Positions 34,808 to 44,030 of a stretch of 54,308 bases of DNA are shown one piece after another. The stretch lies in the NCBI RefSeq assembly GCF_032250955.1, contig NZ_JAVVES010000011.1:1-54308 (forward strand), given 5' to 3'. This DNA comes from Sulfuriflexus sp032250955. Its GTDB lineage: Bacteria > Pseudomonadota > Gammaproteobacteria > AKS1. Both the position numbers and the translations under genes were made by a program. Each line of letters opens with the position of its first letter. Position 1 is the first letter of the stretch. The notes under the pieces are model-generated. The model made no database searches. It was given only the letters and a program-made list of their open reading frames with translations, and was not told where the DNA came from.

Positions 34808-36169
34808 CTAACTAGCCAGGGCGGGAAGGTCTTGCGGGCCTTCGATGTGGGCGATGCAGACCCGGTTTCGGCCGCGTTCCTTGGCCGCGTACAGGGCCTT
34901 GTCGGCGTGGGCGAGAAGTTTGGTGATATCGGCCTCGGGATAGTCGATGGTGCTGGCCACGCCGATGCTAACCGTCACATCGACATTGGCCGGGCAGAGG
35001 CTCTCGAGCTGCTTGCGCAGGGTTTCGGCGTGTGCGATGGCCTGTTCCGGCGGCGTATTGGAAAAGATGATCGAGAATTCCTCGCCACCGAAACGGACCA
35101 CGGTGTCGTCAGGAAACAGCTGGTTGAGCAGTTCACCGATCCCGGCCAGCACATGGTCCCCGGTCAGGTGGCCGAGCAGGTCATTGATCTTCTTGAAGTG
35201 GTCAATATCCATGATCAGTGCCGACAACGGATGTTTGTTCCTGGCGCTGGCCGCGAGCAGGCGCTTGCCGTTATCAAGCAGATAACGCTTGCTGCGAACC
35301 CCGGTAAGGCTATCGGTAGAGGCAATGCGCCCCATCTCCTCGGCTTGCTGCTTGAGGGCGAGAAATTGCTGTTTGATCAGCAATAGCGAGCGGATACGGG
35401 CAATAAATATCTCTTCAAAAATCGGCTTGCTCACAAAGTCGTTGGCCCCGGCATGGAAGACCTCGGCCTGCTTTTTCTGGTTATCATTGACCGTTATTAC
35501 GAGAACCGGCATTTCCTGCTGCGAATAGTGGAAGCGGGTGCGGATGGCATGTAGCAGGTCGCCGCCGGTGAGCTTGCCCTTGAGAAAGAAGTCGGTGACG
35601 ATAATATCAAAGCCGTCTTCCTCGTCGGCCCAGCCGTTAGAGACCCCCTCCAGCAGCTCCAGTGCCTGTTCGGCATGCGTGACGTGGACAATCTTGAGAC
35701 CGTGCTTTTCCATGATGCGGCGCGTAATGGCCGCCGCGGTCGGGCTGTCCTCGACGTAGAGGATCTTGCCGACCAGCCCGGAATTACGTTGCAGGAAGGA
35801 TTTGATGAATTCGACAAAGGCCTTGTAGCCGCTGGATTTATCGAAATAGTCGGTCACCCCGGCAGCAAAGCCTTCGCGGAGCAGGCGGCTGTCGGCATCG
35901 CCGGAGACGACAATCACCGGCGTGTAATAGTGTCGCTCGGAAGCGCGGATCTTGCGACACAGGTCAAGCCCGTCAAGGTCGGGTAGCATCAGCGAGGTGG
36001 TAATCAGGTCAAAGCGTTCCCAGTTACCGAGGCGCGCCAGCGCCTCCTCTGCATTGGCACAGGAAGTGATACTGACGTTGCTCATTTCATTTTTGAGAAT
36101 GCGTCCGATTATGGTGCGTGAGACTTCAGAACCATCTACGACCATGATGCTTGTTTGTCTTTGCGACAT
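34808..36169 (-). CDS. REC-REC-GGDEF response regulator (PleD-like)
   Basis: A 453-residue protein with two receiver domains (about 7-123 and 134-255) and a C-terminal GGDEF domain (about 285-440) with GGEEF at 361-365, predicted to make c-di-GMP. The first receiver reads SLMLPDLDG with Ser59 where the phosphorylated Asp is expected; the second keeps an Asp (D193 in VTDFFLKG). The I-site RxxD is absent (FPDD). Phosphorylation of receiver 2 and a structural role for receiver 1, as in PleD, are inferred. It interrupts the usual ftsX-rpoH adjacency. Confidence 0.93.
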   Translation of the reverse strand: MSQRQTSIMVVDGSEVSRTIIGRILKNEMSNVSITSCANAEEALARLGNWERFDLITTSLMLPDLDGLDLCRKIRASERHYYTPVIVVSGDADSRLLREGFAAGVTDYFDKSSGYKAFVEFIKSFLQRNSGLVGKILYVEDSPTAAAITRRIMEKHGLKIVHVTHAEQALELLEGVSNGWADEEDGFDIIVTDFFLKGKLTGGDLLHAIRTRFHYSQQEMPVLVITVNDNQKKQAEVFHAGANDFVSKPIFEEIFIARIRSLLLIKQQFLALKQQAEEMGRIASTDSLTGVRSKRYLLDNGKRLLAASARNKHPLSALIMDIDHFKKINDLLGHLTGDHVLAGIGELLNQLFPDDTVVRFGGEEFSIIFSNTPPEQAIAHAETLRKQLESLCPANVDVTVSIGVASTIDYPEADITKLLAHADKALYAAKERGRNRVCIAHIEGPQDLPALAS

Positions 36170-36301
36170 CCATCTCCCCCCACAGCCCCGATGCCGGCTT
36201 ACGGTATGTTAGTAAATTACTGATATCTTATGGATTTGTTCTCTTGATTATTGTGGCAAGCGAATCCCGATTAGGCAAACCGAAGCCGACCAGTGGCTAT
36301 A

Positions 36302-37225
36302 TTATTGTGGCTCAATGGCATGCAGGTGGCGGGTCACGGCCAGCCAGGAACCGCCAAGCCCGAGCAGGATGCTGGCGCCGAGCAGGCCCAGCGAAGCGGC
36401 CAGGTCGAGGCCGGCCAGCGCATAGTGACTGTCGTAGAGTGTCGCCAGCCGGTTAACCGGCCCGCCCAGCAGCCACAGCGAGGTCGTAATCAGCAGCCAG
36501 CTGATGACGCCACCGGTGAGACCATACCAGAACCCCGTATACAGGAAGGGACGGCGGATAAAGGCATTCGTGCCGCCAATGAGCTTGATAATCTCGATCT
36601 CCTCGCGGCGGCTCTCGATTGCCAGGCGGATCGTATTGCCGACCACCAGCAGGACCGATATAGACAACAGCGTCGCCAGCACCCAGATGCCGCGGCGGCC
36701 GATATCCATAATGGTATAAAGACGTTTCAGCCATTGCATATCGAGTTGCGCATGTTCAACTTCGGGGCGCTCGCCAAGCATCTTAAGCATGGCCTGCACC
36801 GACTCGATGTTGTCGGCCTCGCTGGTCGGATAGACCACAATCACCGGCGGGAAGGGGTTGTCTTCGAGGGCATCGAGGGCCTCCCCGAAACCGGAGTTCT
36901 GGCGAAATTCCTCGAGTGCCGCCTCGCGCGTAATGCTGGTGACGGTGCTGACATCCTGACGCTTGCGGATCAGGCCAGCCAGTTGCTCGACCTGTTTGTC
37001 GGTCGTCTGCTGGTGCAGGAACAAGGAGATCTGCGCCGCGCCATCCCACTGCGCGCTGACCTGTTGCACATTCTGCAACAGCACATGCAGGCCGGTCGGC
37101 AGGGCCAGGGCAATGCCGATCACGGCAATCGTCATCATATTTGAAAACGGCGCGCGCACCAGTTCGCCGAGCGTGGAGAAGAATACCTGCAGGTGGCGGG
37201 CGATGTAGACCTTGAGCCGGGTCAT
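36302..37225 (-). CDS. ftsX: Cell division protein FtsX
   Basis: Membrane partner of FtsE controlling septal peptidoglycan hydrolases through EnvC. The 307-residue protein has a cytoplasmic N-terminus, a first helix (MMTIAVIGIALALPTGL), a large periplasmic loop (about 55-180) and three C-terminal helices with IWVLATLLSISVLLVVGNTIRLAIESRREEIEIIKLIGG. It overlaps ftsE by four bases (ATGA). Confidence 0.96.
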   Translation of the reverse strand: MTRLKVYIARHLQVFFSTLGELVRAPFSNMMTIAVIGIALALPTGLHVLLQNVQQVSAQWDGAAQISLFLHQQTTDKQVEQLAGLIRKRQDVSTVTSITREAALEEFRQNSGFGEALDALEDNPFPPVIVVYPTSEADNIESVQAMLKMLGERPEVEHAQLDMQWLKRLYTIMDIGRRGIWVLATLLSISVLLVVGNTIRLAIESRREEIEIIKLIGGTNAFIRRPFLYTGFWYGLTGGVISWLLITTSLWLLGGPVNRLATLYDSHYALAGLDLAASLGLLGASILLGLGGSWLAVTRHLHAIEPQ

Positions 37226-37896
37226 GGCGTGACTCCGTCACCACCGGCGATGAGACGGCCGCCGCTCAGGGTCAGCACGCCATGGCCCATGCGGCGGATC
37301 AGTTCCAGGTCATGACTGGCGATGAGGACACTGACGCCCACTTGCTGGAATTGTTCGAACAAGCTCATGATCTCACGCGACAGATCCGGGTCCAGGTTAC
37401 CGGTCGGCTCATCGGCGAGAATGATGGGCGGCTTGTTGACGACGGCGCGGGCAATACCGACGCGTTGCTGCTGGCCACCGGAGAGGGTGATCGGCAGGGA
37501 CTTTTCCTTTTCAAGCAGGCCGACCTTGTCGAGGGCGGCGCGCACGCGCTTGCCGATGTCGCGGTGTGGCATCCCCTGGATCACCAGCGGCAGGGCAACG
37601 TTATCGAACACGGTGCGGTCGAACAGTAGCTTGTGGTCCTGGAAGATAATGCCGATATTCCGGCGTACATAGGGGATGCGGCGTTTGCTGACGCGGCCGA
37701 GGTTTTCATTGTTGACGATCACCTGGCCGGTGGTCGGGCGGATCAGCAGGGCGATGAGTTTCAGCAGGGTGCTCTTGCCGGCCCCGGAGTGGCCGGTAAG
37801 AAAGGCCATCTGGCCACTGTCGATATGGAAATTGACGTTGCTCAGGGCATCCTGGCAGCCGGGATAGCGTTTACTGACGTTGTGAAACTCAATCAT
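37222..37896 (-). CDS. ftsE: Cell division ATP-binding protein FtsE
   Basis: ABC-type ATPase of the FtsEX divisome complex. The 224-residue protein has Walker A GHSGAGKST, the signature LSGGQQQRVGIARAV and Walker B ILADEPTGNLDPD, and opens with MIEFHNVSKRYPG. It lies between ftsY (19-nt gap) and ftsX (4-nt overlap), a conserved operon. Confidence 0.97.
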   Translation of the reverse strand: MIEFHNVSKRYPGCQDALSNVNFHIDSGQMAFLTGHSGAGKSTLLKLIALLIRPTTGQVIVNNENLGRVSKRRIPYVRRNIGIIFQDHKLLFDRTVFDNVALPLVIQGMPHRDIGKRVRAALDKVGLLEKEKSLPITLSGGQQQRVGIARAVVNKPPIILADEPTGNLDPDLSREIMSLFEQFQQVGVSVLIASHDLELIRRMGHGVLTLSGGRLIAGGDGVTP

Positions 37897-37915
37897 TTAA
37901 ATACGCATTCTTTTG

Positions 37916-38947
37916 TTATTCAAACAAGGCGCGGCTGAATTCTTCAGCATCGAACGGGCGCAGGTCATCGATGCCTTCACCGACACCAATATAGCGGATA
38001 GGTAACTTCGTCTTGTTGGCAATCGAAAAGATGATACCGCCTTTCGCCGTGCCGTCCAGCTTGGTCAGGGTGATGCCGGTCAGGCCAATGGCCGCGTTGA
38101 ACTGTTCGGTCTGGGCAAGGGCGTTTTGCCCGGTGGTCGCATCGAGTACGATCATGACTTCATGCGGCGCACTGGCATCAAGCTTGCCGAGCACGCGTTT
38201 GATCTTGGCCAGCTCTTCCATCAGGTGACCCTTCGTGTGCAGGCGACCGGCGGTATCGGCAATCAGCACATCAACCTTTTTTGACTGTGCCGATTGCAGG
38301 GCATCAAAGATCACCGAGGCCGAATCGGCACCCGTATGCTGCGCGACCACCGGTATATTGTTGCGTTCGCCCCAGACCTGCAGCTGTTCGACCGCGGCGG
38401 CGCGGAAGGTGTCGCCGGCGGCAAGCATGACCGAGAGCCCCTGTTCCTGGAAACGCTTGGCAAGCTTGCCGATCGTGGTGGTCTTGCCGACGCCGTTGAC
38501 GCCGATCATGAGGATGACGAACGGGCTGTCGGCTGGCGGGATCTCGAGTGGCCGGCTGGAGGGCGCGAGCATGGCAGCGAGGTCTTCCTGCAGGGCGGCG
38601 AGCAGGGCGTCACCGTCATTGAGTTGCTTGCGGGCCACCCGCGCAGTCAGGTCGTCGATAATCTGGCGGGTGGCATCGATGCCGACATCGGCAGTCAGCA
38701 ACTGCGTTTCGAGGTCCTCGAGCAGCTCGTCATCGATCTCCTTTTTGCCCAGCACCAGGTCGGCGACTGCATCGCCGAGCCCGGAGCGGGTCATGCTCAG
38801 CCCCTGTTTCAGGCGTGCGAACAGGCCGGGTTTTTTGCCAGCCGGGGCTCCGGCGGCCGCCTCGCGGTCACCTTCTTCAGGAGCTGGCGTTTCCGCCGGG
38901 GCAGGTTTTTTTGGGGGGGTATCTTTGTTTTTTCCGAAACCAAACAT
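37916..38947 (-). CDS. ftsY: Signal recognition particle receptor FtsY
   Basis: GTPase docking SRP-ribosome complexes at the membrane. The 343-residue protein has a short acidic/proline-rich A domain (about 1-45), a four-helix N domain, and a G domain with GVNGVGKTTTIGKLA, DTFRAAAVEQL, DTAGR and LTKLDGTAKGG. First gene of ftsY-ftsE-ftsX, divergent from the M16 peptidase genes across 133 nt, where a dyad CCACA/TGTGG (38978-38993) is visible. Confidence 0.97.
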   Translation of the reverse strand: MFGFGKNKDTPPKKPAPAETPAPEEGDREAAAGAPAGKKPGLFARLKQGLSMTRSGLGDAVADLVLGKKEIDDELLEDLETQLLTADVGIDATRQIIDDLTARVARKQLNDGDALLAALQEDLAAMLAPSSRPLEIPPADSPFVILMIGVNGVGKTTTIGKLAKRFQEQGLSVMLAAGDTFRAAAVEQLQVWGERNNIPVVAQHTGADSASVIFDALQSAQSKKVDVLIADTAGRLHTKGHLMEELAKIKRVLGKLDASAPHEVMIVLDATTGQNALAQTEQFNAAIGLTGITLTKLDGTAKGGIIFSIANKTKLPIRYIGVGEGIDDLRPFDAEEFSRALFE

Positions 38948-39080
38948 GACTTACTGCTGTCTCATGACTTGTGAAATCCACACTATATTGTGGGTCCAGG
39001 ATTATATAAGGTACAGGCATGCTATCGTATCACTCCGGCGGCTTGCCGGTAAAAACAAACTTGAAGGAATGAAGGAAATC

Positions 39081-40475
39081 ATGCGTTTGAGTCCCCCCCG
39101 TGCTTATCTGGCCGTCGCCATCGGCTTACTCATTGCGTTACCGGCCCTGAGCGGGCTGGCGGCACCTGCCAACAAGGTGCGTGAATACGCGCTCGACAAT
39201 GGCCTGCGGATCCTCGTCCTCGAAGACCACCGCGCCCCGGTTGTGGTCTCCCAGGTCTGGTACCGGGTTGGTTCAAGTTACGAGCACAATGGCATCACCG
39301 GTGTGTCGCATGTCCTCGAGCACATGATGTTCAAGGGCACCGAGAAACTGGCTCCCAACGAGTTCTCCCGGATCATCGCCGCCAACGGCGGCCGCGAGAA
39401 TGCCTTCACCGGCCGCGACTACACCGCCTATTTCCAGCGTATGCACAAGGATCGTCTCGAGATCAGCTTCAAGCTGGAAGCCGATCGGATGCGCAACCTG
39501 AGCCTGCCGCCGGAAGAGTTTGCCAAGGAGGTACAGGTCGTCATGGAAGAGCGCCGCCTGCGCACCGAAGACAAGCCGACCGCATTGACCTACGAGCAGT
39601 TCAATGCCGCCGCCTTCCAGACTAGCTCTTACCAGTACCCGGTCATCGGCTGGATGGCCGATCTGAAGAGCCTGACTATCGAGGATCTGCGCGAGTGGTA
39701 CATCAAATGGTATACGCCGGCCAATGCGACCCTGGTCGTGGTCGGTGATGTCGAGGCTGATAAGGTCTACCGGCTGGCGAAACAGCACTTCGGCCCACTC
39801 GAGGGGCCGGCCGCGGCGAAGGTGAAACCCCGGCCGGAAGTCAAACAGCTTGGCGAGCGTCGCATCAAGGTCAAGGTCCCGGCCGAGGTGCCGTATTTGC
39901 TCATGGGCTACAAGGTGCCGGTGCTGAAGACTGCTGCCGACACGGAAGAGGCCTATGCCCTGGAAATGCTCGCCGCCGTACTCGATGGTGGCAGCAGTGC
40001 CCGCCTCGCCCGTGAGCTCGTCCGTGGCAGCCAGATCGCCGTATCGGCCGGTGCGGGTTACGGGCTTTATGATCGCATTAACAGCCTGTTCCTGTTTGAT
40101 GGCACCCCGAGCACCGGGCATAGCGTCGAGGAACTCGAGGTCGCCATCCGTAAACAGATCCAGCGTGTGCAGAACGAGCCGGTGGACGAGGCAGAACTGG
40201 AGCGCATCAAGGCCCAGGTCGTGGCTGCCAAGGTCTACGAGCGTGACTCGGTGTTTTATCAGGCCATGCAGATCGGCACACTCGTGACGGTCGGCCTCGA
40301 CTACCAGCAACTCGATGAATACGTCGATCGCATTCGCGCCGTCACGCCGGCACAGATACAGGCGGTGGCGCAAAAATACCTGGTCAATGAAACCCTGACC
40401 CTCGCCACGCTCGAGCCGCAAAATGCGCAGGCGAAGCGCGACCGGCAAGCCGCAGCCACGGGAGACAAGCAATGA
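39081..40475 (+). CDS. M16 family zinc peptidase, active partner
   Basis: A 464-residue exported pitrilysin/insulinase-type metallopeptidase. A signal peptide ends near SGLA|APANKV. The zinc motif HVLEH is at 77-81, and E157 in VMEERRL is at the family spacing for the third ligand. The substrate is unknown. I use ATG 39081, with AAGGA five bases upstream; an ATG at 39069 is also in frame. It overlaps the next gene by four bases, so the two form a heterodimer-type pair with one active and one inactive subunit. Confidence 0.92.
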   Translation: MRLSPPRAYLAVAIGLLIALPALSGLAAPANKVREYALDNGLRILVLEDHRAPVVVSQVWYRVGSSYEHNGITGVSHVLEHMMFKGTEKLAPNEFSRIIAANGGRENAFTGRDYTAYFQRMHKDRLEISFKLEADRMRNLSLPPEEFAKEVQVVMEERRLRTEDKPTALTYEQFNAAAFQTSSYQYPVIGWMADLKSLTIEDLREWYIKWYTPANATLVVVGDVEADKVYRLAKQHFGPLEGPAAAKVKPRPEVKQLGERRIKVKVPAEVPYLLMGYKVPVLKTAADTEEAYALEMLAAVLDGGSSARLARELVRGSQIAVSAGAGYGLYDRINSLFLFDGTPSTGHSVEELEVAIRKQIQRVQNEPVDEAELERIKAQVVAAKVYERDSVFYQAMQIGTLVTVGLDYQQLDEYVDRIRAVTPAQIQAVAQKYLVNETLTLATLEPQNAQAKRDRQAAATGDKQ

Positions 40476-41776
40476 AGAGTCTGAAAATCCTTGTTGCAGT
40501 CGTCCTCCTGCTCAACGCCAGCCTGCTGCTGGCCGGACCCAGGATCCAGCACTGGCAGACCGAAAACGGCGCGCGCGTGTATTTCGTCCACTCCCCGGAA
40601 CTGCCCATGATTGACCTGCGGGTCATTTACGATGCCGGCAGTGCCCGTGATGGCGAGAGGCCGGGGCTGGCCGCGTTGACAAACAGCCTGCTCGACGAAG
40701 GCACACCAACACTGAACGCCAACGAGCTGGCAGAAACCTTCGAGGGTGTGGGTGCCCAGTACGGCGCCAGTTCGCTGCGTGATATGGCCGTGACAAGCTT
40801 GCGCAGCCTGACCGAAGCGAAGGCCATGAATACGGCGTTGCAGACCTTCGCTGCCGTGCTGGCCACGCCGACGTTCCCGGAAAAATCCTTTCAGCGTAAC
40901 CGCAAGGCCATGTTGATTGGTCTGCAACGGGAAAAGCAGTCACCGGGCGCAATCGCCAGTAAGGCTTTCTACCAGGCCATTTACGGCGCGCACCCGTATG
41001 CCTCGCACAGTGACGGCACCGAGGCCAGTCTCGAGGCCGTAACGCGCGACGAGGTAAAGGCCTTTCACAAGGATTTCTACACCGCCCGTAATGCCACGAT
41101 AGCAATCGTCGGCGATGTCAGTCGCGAGCAGGCTGAGGATATCGCGGCGCAATTGACCGCAAAGATGGCTACCGGCAAACAGGCTGCGGCCATCCCGCCG
41201 GTGGCACCGCTTGAAAAGGCCAACGAGCAACGCATCACACACGATTCCCAGCAAACCCATATTCTCGTTGGTCAGCCCGGCATGCGCAGAGGCGATGAAG
41301 ACTACATGGCCCTGTATGTCGGCAACCATATTCTCGGCGGCAGCGGCCTGATCTCGCGCATCAGCGATGTCATCCGCGAGCAGCGCGGCCTGGCCTACAG
41401 TGCCTACAGCTACTTCTCCCCCATGCGCGAGAATGGCCCCTTCACCATGGGGCTGCAGACCAAGAACGCCAAGGCTGACGAGGCCCTGAAGCTGCTCGAC
41501 GAAACACTGCGCAACTACATCGACAAGGGCCCCACCGAAGATGAACTGCAGCGCGCCAAACAGAACATCACCGGCGGCTGGGCATTGCGTGTTGACAGCA
41601 ACAAGAAGATCACCGAGTACGTCGCCATGATCGGTTTCTATGGTTTGCCACTCGATTACCTTGACACGTTTACAAGCAAGGTAGAGGCCGTCACGGTCGA
41701 GGCCATCAGGGATGCCTTCCAACGTCGTATTCATCCCGACAAGCTGGTGACGGTAATGGTGGGTGGCGGCAAGTAA
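40472..41776 (+). CDS. M16 family peptidase-like protein, inactive partner
   Basis: A 434-residue exported M16 homologue with a signal peptide (to about residue 21). The position of HxxEH in its partner is occupied by ALTNS (68-72), so no zinc site exists. It retains the M16 C-terminal region with GGSGLISRISDVIREQRGLAYSAYS, the Arg/Tyr substrate-binding segment. In bacterial M16B pairs such a subunit supplies substrate contacts to the active one. The start overlaps the preceding gene (ATGA). A terminator follows, then a decayed copy of its own 3' end. Confidence 0.92.
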   Translation: MKSLKILVAVVLLLNASLLLAGPRIQHWQTENGARVYFVHSPELPMIDLRVIYDAGSARDGERPGLAALTNSLLDEGTPTLNANELAETFEGVGAQYGASSLRDMAVTSLRSLTEAKAMNTALQTFAAVLATPTFPEKSFQRNRKAMLIGLQREKQSPGAIASKAFYQAIYGAHPYASHSDGTEASLEAVTRDEVKAFHKDFYTARNATIAIVGDVSREQAEDIAAQLTAKMATGKQAAAIPPVAPLEKANEQRITHDSQQTHILVGQPGMRRGDEDYMALYVGNHILGGSGLISRISDVIREQRGLAYSAYSYFSPMRENGPFTMGLQTKNAKADEALKLLDETLRNYIDKGPTEDELQRAKQNITGGWALRVDSNKKITEYVAMIGFYGLPLDYLDTFTSKVEAVTVEAIRDAFQRRIHPDKLVTVMVGGGK

Positions 41777-41803
41777 CAGCTTCACAGTTGATCAAGTTAT
41801 ATC

Positions 41804-41827
41804 AAGGGGGCGCAAGCCCCCTTTTTT
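41804..41827 (+). terminator. Rho-independent terminator after the M16 pair
   Basis: GGGGGC / GCCCCC stem (41806-41811 with 41816-41821), GCAA loop, then six T. Confidence 0.92.
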
Positions 41828-41960
41828 ATGCCACGACAGTCATTGCCCATCACACCCTTACGCCCGGGTAGTGCCGCTATACGGGACGCAATGTCCCGGA
41901 CACGCTGGTAGGTGCCGGGGAACCGGGGTTGTATGCAGTGCCCGGGTGCATACGCAGAGA

Positions 41961-42180
41961 CACGGAAACGGGTCTGGCAGAAGATTGGAGACGGGGCATT
42001 ACGTATCGACAGCCATAAAAAGATCACAGAGTATGTGGTCATGTTCGATTTTTTTTGCGTGCCGCCGTCAGATTATCGATATCTTCATCAATAAGGTCGC
42101 GGCAGTCAGCATCGCCGACATCATCGGCCTTCAAATGTCGTCTCCATCCAGATAAGTTGATAATCGTCATGGCGGGCGAC
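41961..42180 (+). pseudogene. Decayed duplicate of the 3' end of the M16 inactive-partner gene
   Basis: Translation of 41990-42090 gives ALRIDSHKKITEYVVM, matching ALRVDSNKKITEYVAM of the intact gene just upstream. After a frameshift near 42078 the similarity resumes with DIFINKVAAVSIADI (intact: DTFTSKVEAVTVEAI) and ends with DKLIIVMAGD (intact: DKLVTVMVGG). There is no start and the frame is broken, so it is a remnant of a tandem duplication or of a former paralogue. Bases 41829-41960 and 42181-42276 hold nothing else I recognise. Confidence 0.85.
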
Positions 42181-42276
42181 GTATCAGCAAAGTAAATAAT
42201 ATTGGCCACTTGCCGACGAAGTGGAAAGGACGCTCATTTTGTGCCCGGCAGGGACGTCAAGCATAGAGATGTTTAT

Positions 42277-42672
42277 ATGAAAGTGGCGTTCATTGCATGC
42301 CTGGGTTTTCTGATCATTATGCTGGGGGATGCGGGTTTCGCACGTACAACCGAGCAAGTGCCGCGTCCAGCAGAATCAGGATTCTACGCGCCCTATAAAA
42401 TCATTAACGTGTTTTTGCGAGCCGTCAATCGGGGCGAGTTGATAATATTTGACCAGATACTGGATGAGTCCATGCTCATCCCGCTGCGGGTTGAGTATAT
42501 ATATGAACTCGATAGCAATAACCAGAGTGTTAAGGTGTATTCAGAACTGATGCAGCCGCTACCGCTACCGGTACCGTCCGGGCAAACGTTGATATTCCAC
42601 GGGGTGAGTGCCGTTCTCAATGCCAAGGGTCATATTATCGAGGTGGAAGCGCACGTCTGGCCAAGGGAATAA
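42277..42672 (+). CDS. Small exported protein of unknown function
   Basis: A 131-residue protein with a clear signal peptide (MKVAFIACLGFLIIMLGDAGFA). The mature part contains YAPYKIINVFLRAVNRGELIIFDQILD, a stretch like the helical start of NTF2-fold proteins, then a beta-rich region VEYIYELDSNNQSVKVYSEL and ILIFHGVSAVLNAKGHIIEVEAHVW-like ending. I do not recognise the family. The frame is open upstream to 42202 but the signal peptide favours ATG 42277. It stands alone between the M16 remnant and the exporter operon; the following 284 nt hold nothing I can identify. Confidence 0.65.
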   Translation: MKVAFIACLGFLIIMLGDAGFARTTEQVPRPAESGFYAPYKIINVFLRAVNRGELIIFDQILDESMLIPLRVEYIYELDSNNQSVKVYSELMQPLPLPVPSGQTLIFHGVSAVLNAKGHIIEVEAHVWPRE

Positions 42673-42956
42673 ATTGTCTCTAGCCGCGCATGCTGCAGGC
42701 TGGAAATTGGAGCCTTTGTTTGTCTGCGGAAGTGCAGCAGCTTGTAGCCTCTCCAAGGGTATCTGCTTACAACAACGATCCACCAACTGCGCCAATCCAT
42801 GAGTCAGGCACTGGTGTCAGGCCATGATGGGTTCAGGCAAGAGATCAAAAGGTTGGTTGCTCGATACAGGGACTTTGTCCTTATATCTGGGATATCATGC
42901 GACTGTAGATATCGATGTCCTTTTGATCACTGGTACCACGCCGGGTTAAAACAATA

Positions 42957-44030
42957 ATGATCGCACAACAGCAGAAATGGTTAAGACGCGCCATCGCCAC
43001 ACTGGTAGTCGGGGTGCTGGTGGCCCTGGCCTGGCAACGCTACGAGGCCGATGACGGATTCGAGGGCATCGCCAGTGGCAACGGCCGCATCGAGGCGGTG
43101 GAGATTGACGTTGCCGCCAAAACGGCCGGGCGAATCGATGAGATACTGGTAGAGGAAGGTGACTTCGTCAGTCGCGGCCAGGTCGTGGCGCGAATGGACA
43201 CCCGCTCACTGGAGGCCCAGCGCCAGCAGGCCGAGGCGCAGTTGCGGCAGGCCGAACAGGCGGTGACCACCGCGCGCAGCCAGCTCGTCCAGCGGCAAAG
43301 CGAAAAGACGGCTGCCGAGGCGATGGTCGCCCAGCGGCAGGCCGAACTCGTGGCGGTGCGCAAGCGGGCGGCGCGTATTGCGGAACTCGCGCAACAAGGG
43401 GCCATTTCGGCACAGGAAGCGGATGATGCCAGCGCGAACATGGCGAGCGCCGCCGCGGCACTCAGTGCTACCCGCGCCCAGGTCGCAGCGACCGAGGCGG
43501 CTATCGCCACGGCGCGTACCCAGATCGACAGCGCGCAGTCGGCGGTGGAAGCCGCGCGTGCAGCGGTAGAACGGGTTCAGAGCGACATCGACGACAGCAA
43601 CCTGGTTGCCCCGCGCGACGGGCGCGTACAGTTTATCGTGGCCCGCACCGGCGAGGTGGTCAGCGCCGGGGGACGCGTGTTGAATCTGGTCGATCTCAGC
43701 GATGTGTATATGACCTTCTTTTTACCGACCGCGGCGGCGGGTCGGGTGGCGATTGGTACCGAGGTACGCATCGTCCTTGATGCCGCGCCGGACTATGTGG
43801 TTCCCGCAAGAGTCTCCTTCGTCGCCGACGTGGCGCAGTTCACCCCGAAGACAGTGGAGACCAGGAGCGAGCGGGAAAAATTAATGTTCCGCGTGCGCGC
43901 ACGCATTCCCCGCGAACTGCTGAACAAACACATTGAGCAGGTCAAAACCGGTCTGCCAGGGGTCGCCTACGTGCGGCTCGATGCCGATACGGCGTGGCCT
44001 GAGTCCCTGCAGCAAAACCTGGTGCAATGA
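42957..44030 (+). CDS. HlyD/EmrA-type membrane fusion protein (YhiI-like)
   Basis: Periplasmic adaptor of an ABC exporter, 357 residues. It has an N-terminal membrane helix (about 11-27), a biotinyl-lipoyl half-motif (NGRIEAVEIDVAAKTAGRIDEILVEEGDFV), a long Ala/Gln-rich coiled coil (about 80-205), the second lipoyl half (LVAPRDGRVQFIVARTGEVV) and a beta-barrel domain. Its stop overlaps the ATG of the ATPase-permease gene. An outer-membrane TolC-like partner is not encoded nearby. Substrate unknown. Confidence 0.92.
   Translation: MIAQQQKWLRRAIATLVVGVLVALAWQRYEADDGFEGIASGNGRIEAVEIDVAAKTAGRIDEILVEEGDFVSRGQVVARMDTRSLEAQRQQAEAQLRQAEQAVTTARSQLVQRQSEKTAAEAMVAQRQAELVAVRKRAARIAELAQQGAISAQEADDASANMASAAAALSATRAQVAATEAAIATARTQIDSAQSAVEAARAAVERVQSDIDDSNLVAPRDGRVQFIVARTGEVVSAGGRVLNLVDLSDVYMTFFLPTAAAGRVAIGTEVRIVLDAAPDYVVPARVSFVADVAQFTPKTVETRSEREKLMFRVRARIPRELLNKHIEQVKTGLPGVAYVRLDADTAWPESLQQNLVQ

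Noticed and set aside
38235..39080. Long upstream extension of the M16 peptidase reading frame
   Set aside because: It is antisense to ftsY, has no similarity to M16 proteins, and the real protein begins with a signal peptide at 39081.
39273..40472. 399-codon open frame antisense to the active M16 peptidase gene
   Set aside because: Shadow of the coding strand with no family features; the sense frame has a zinc motif and signal peptide.
41763..42155. 130-codon open frame after the M16 genes
   Set aside because: Runs through a terminator and changes into the frameshifted M16 remnant; not a gene.
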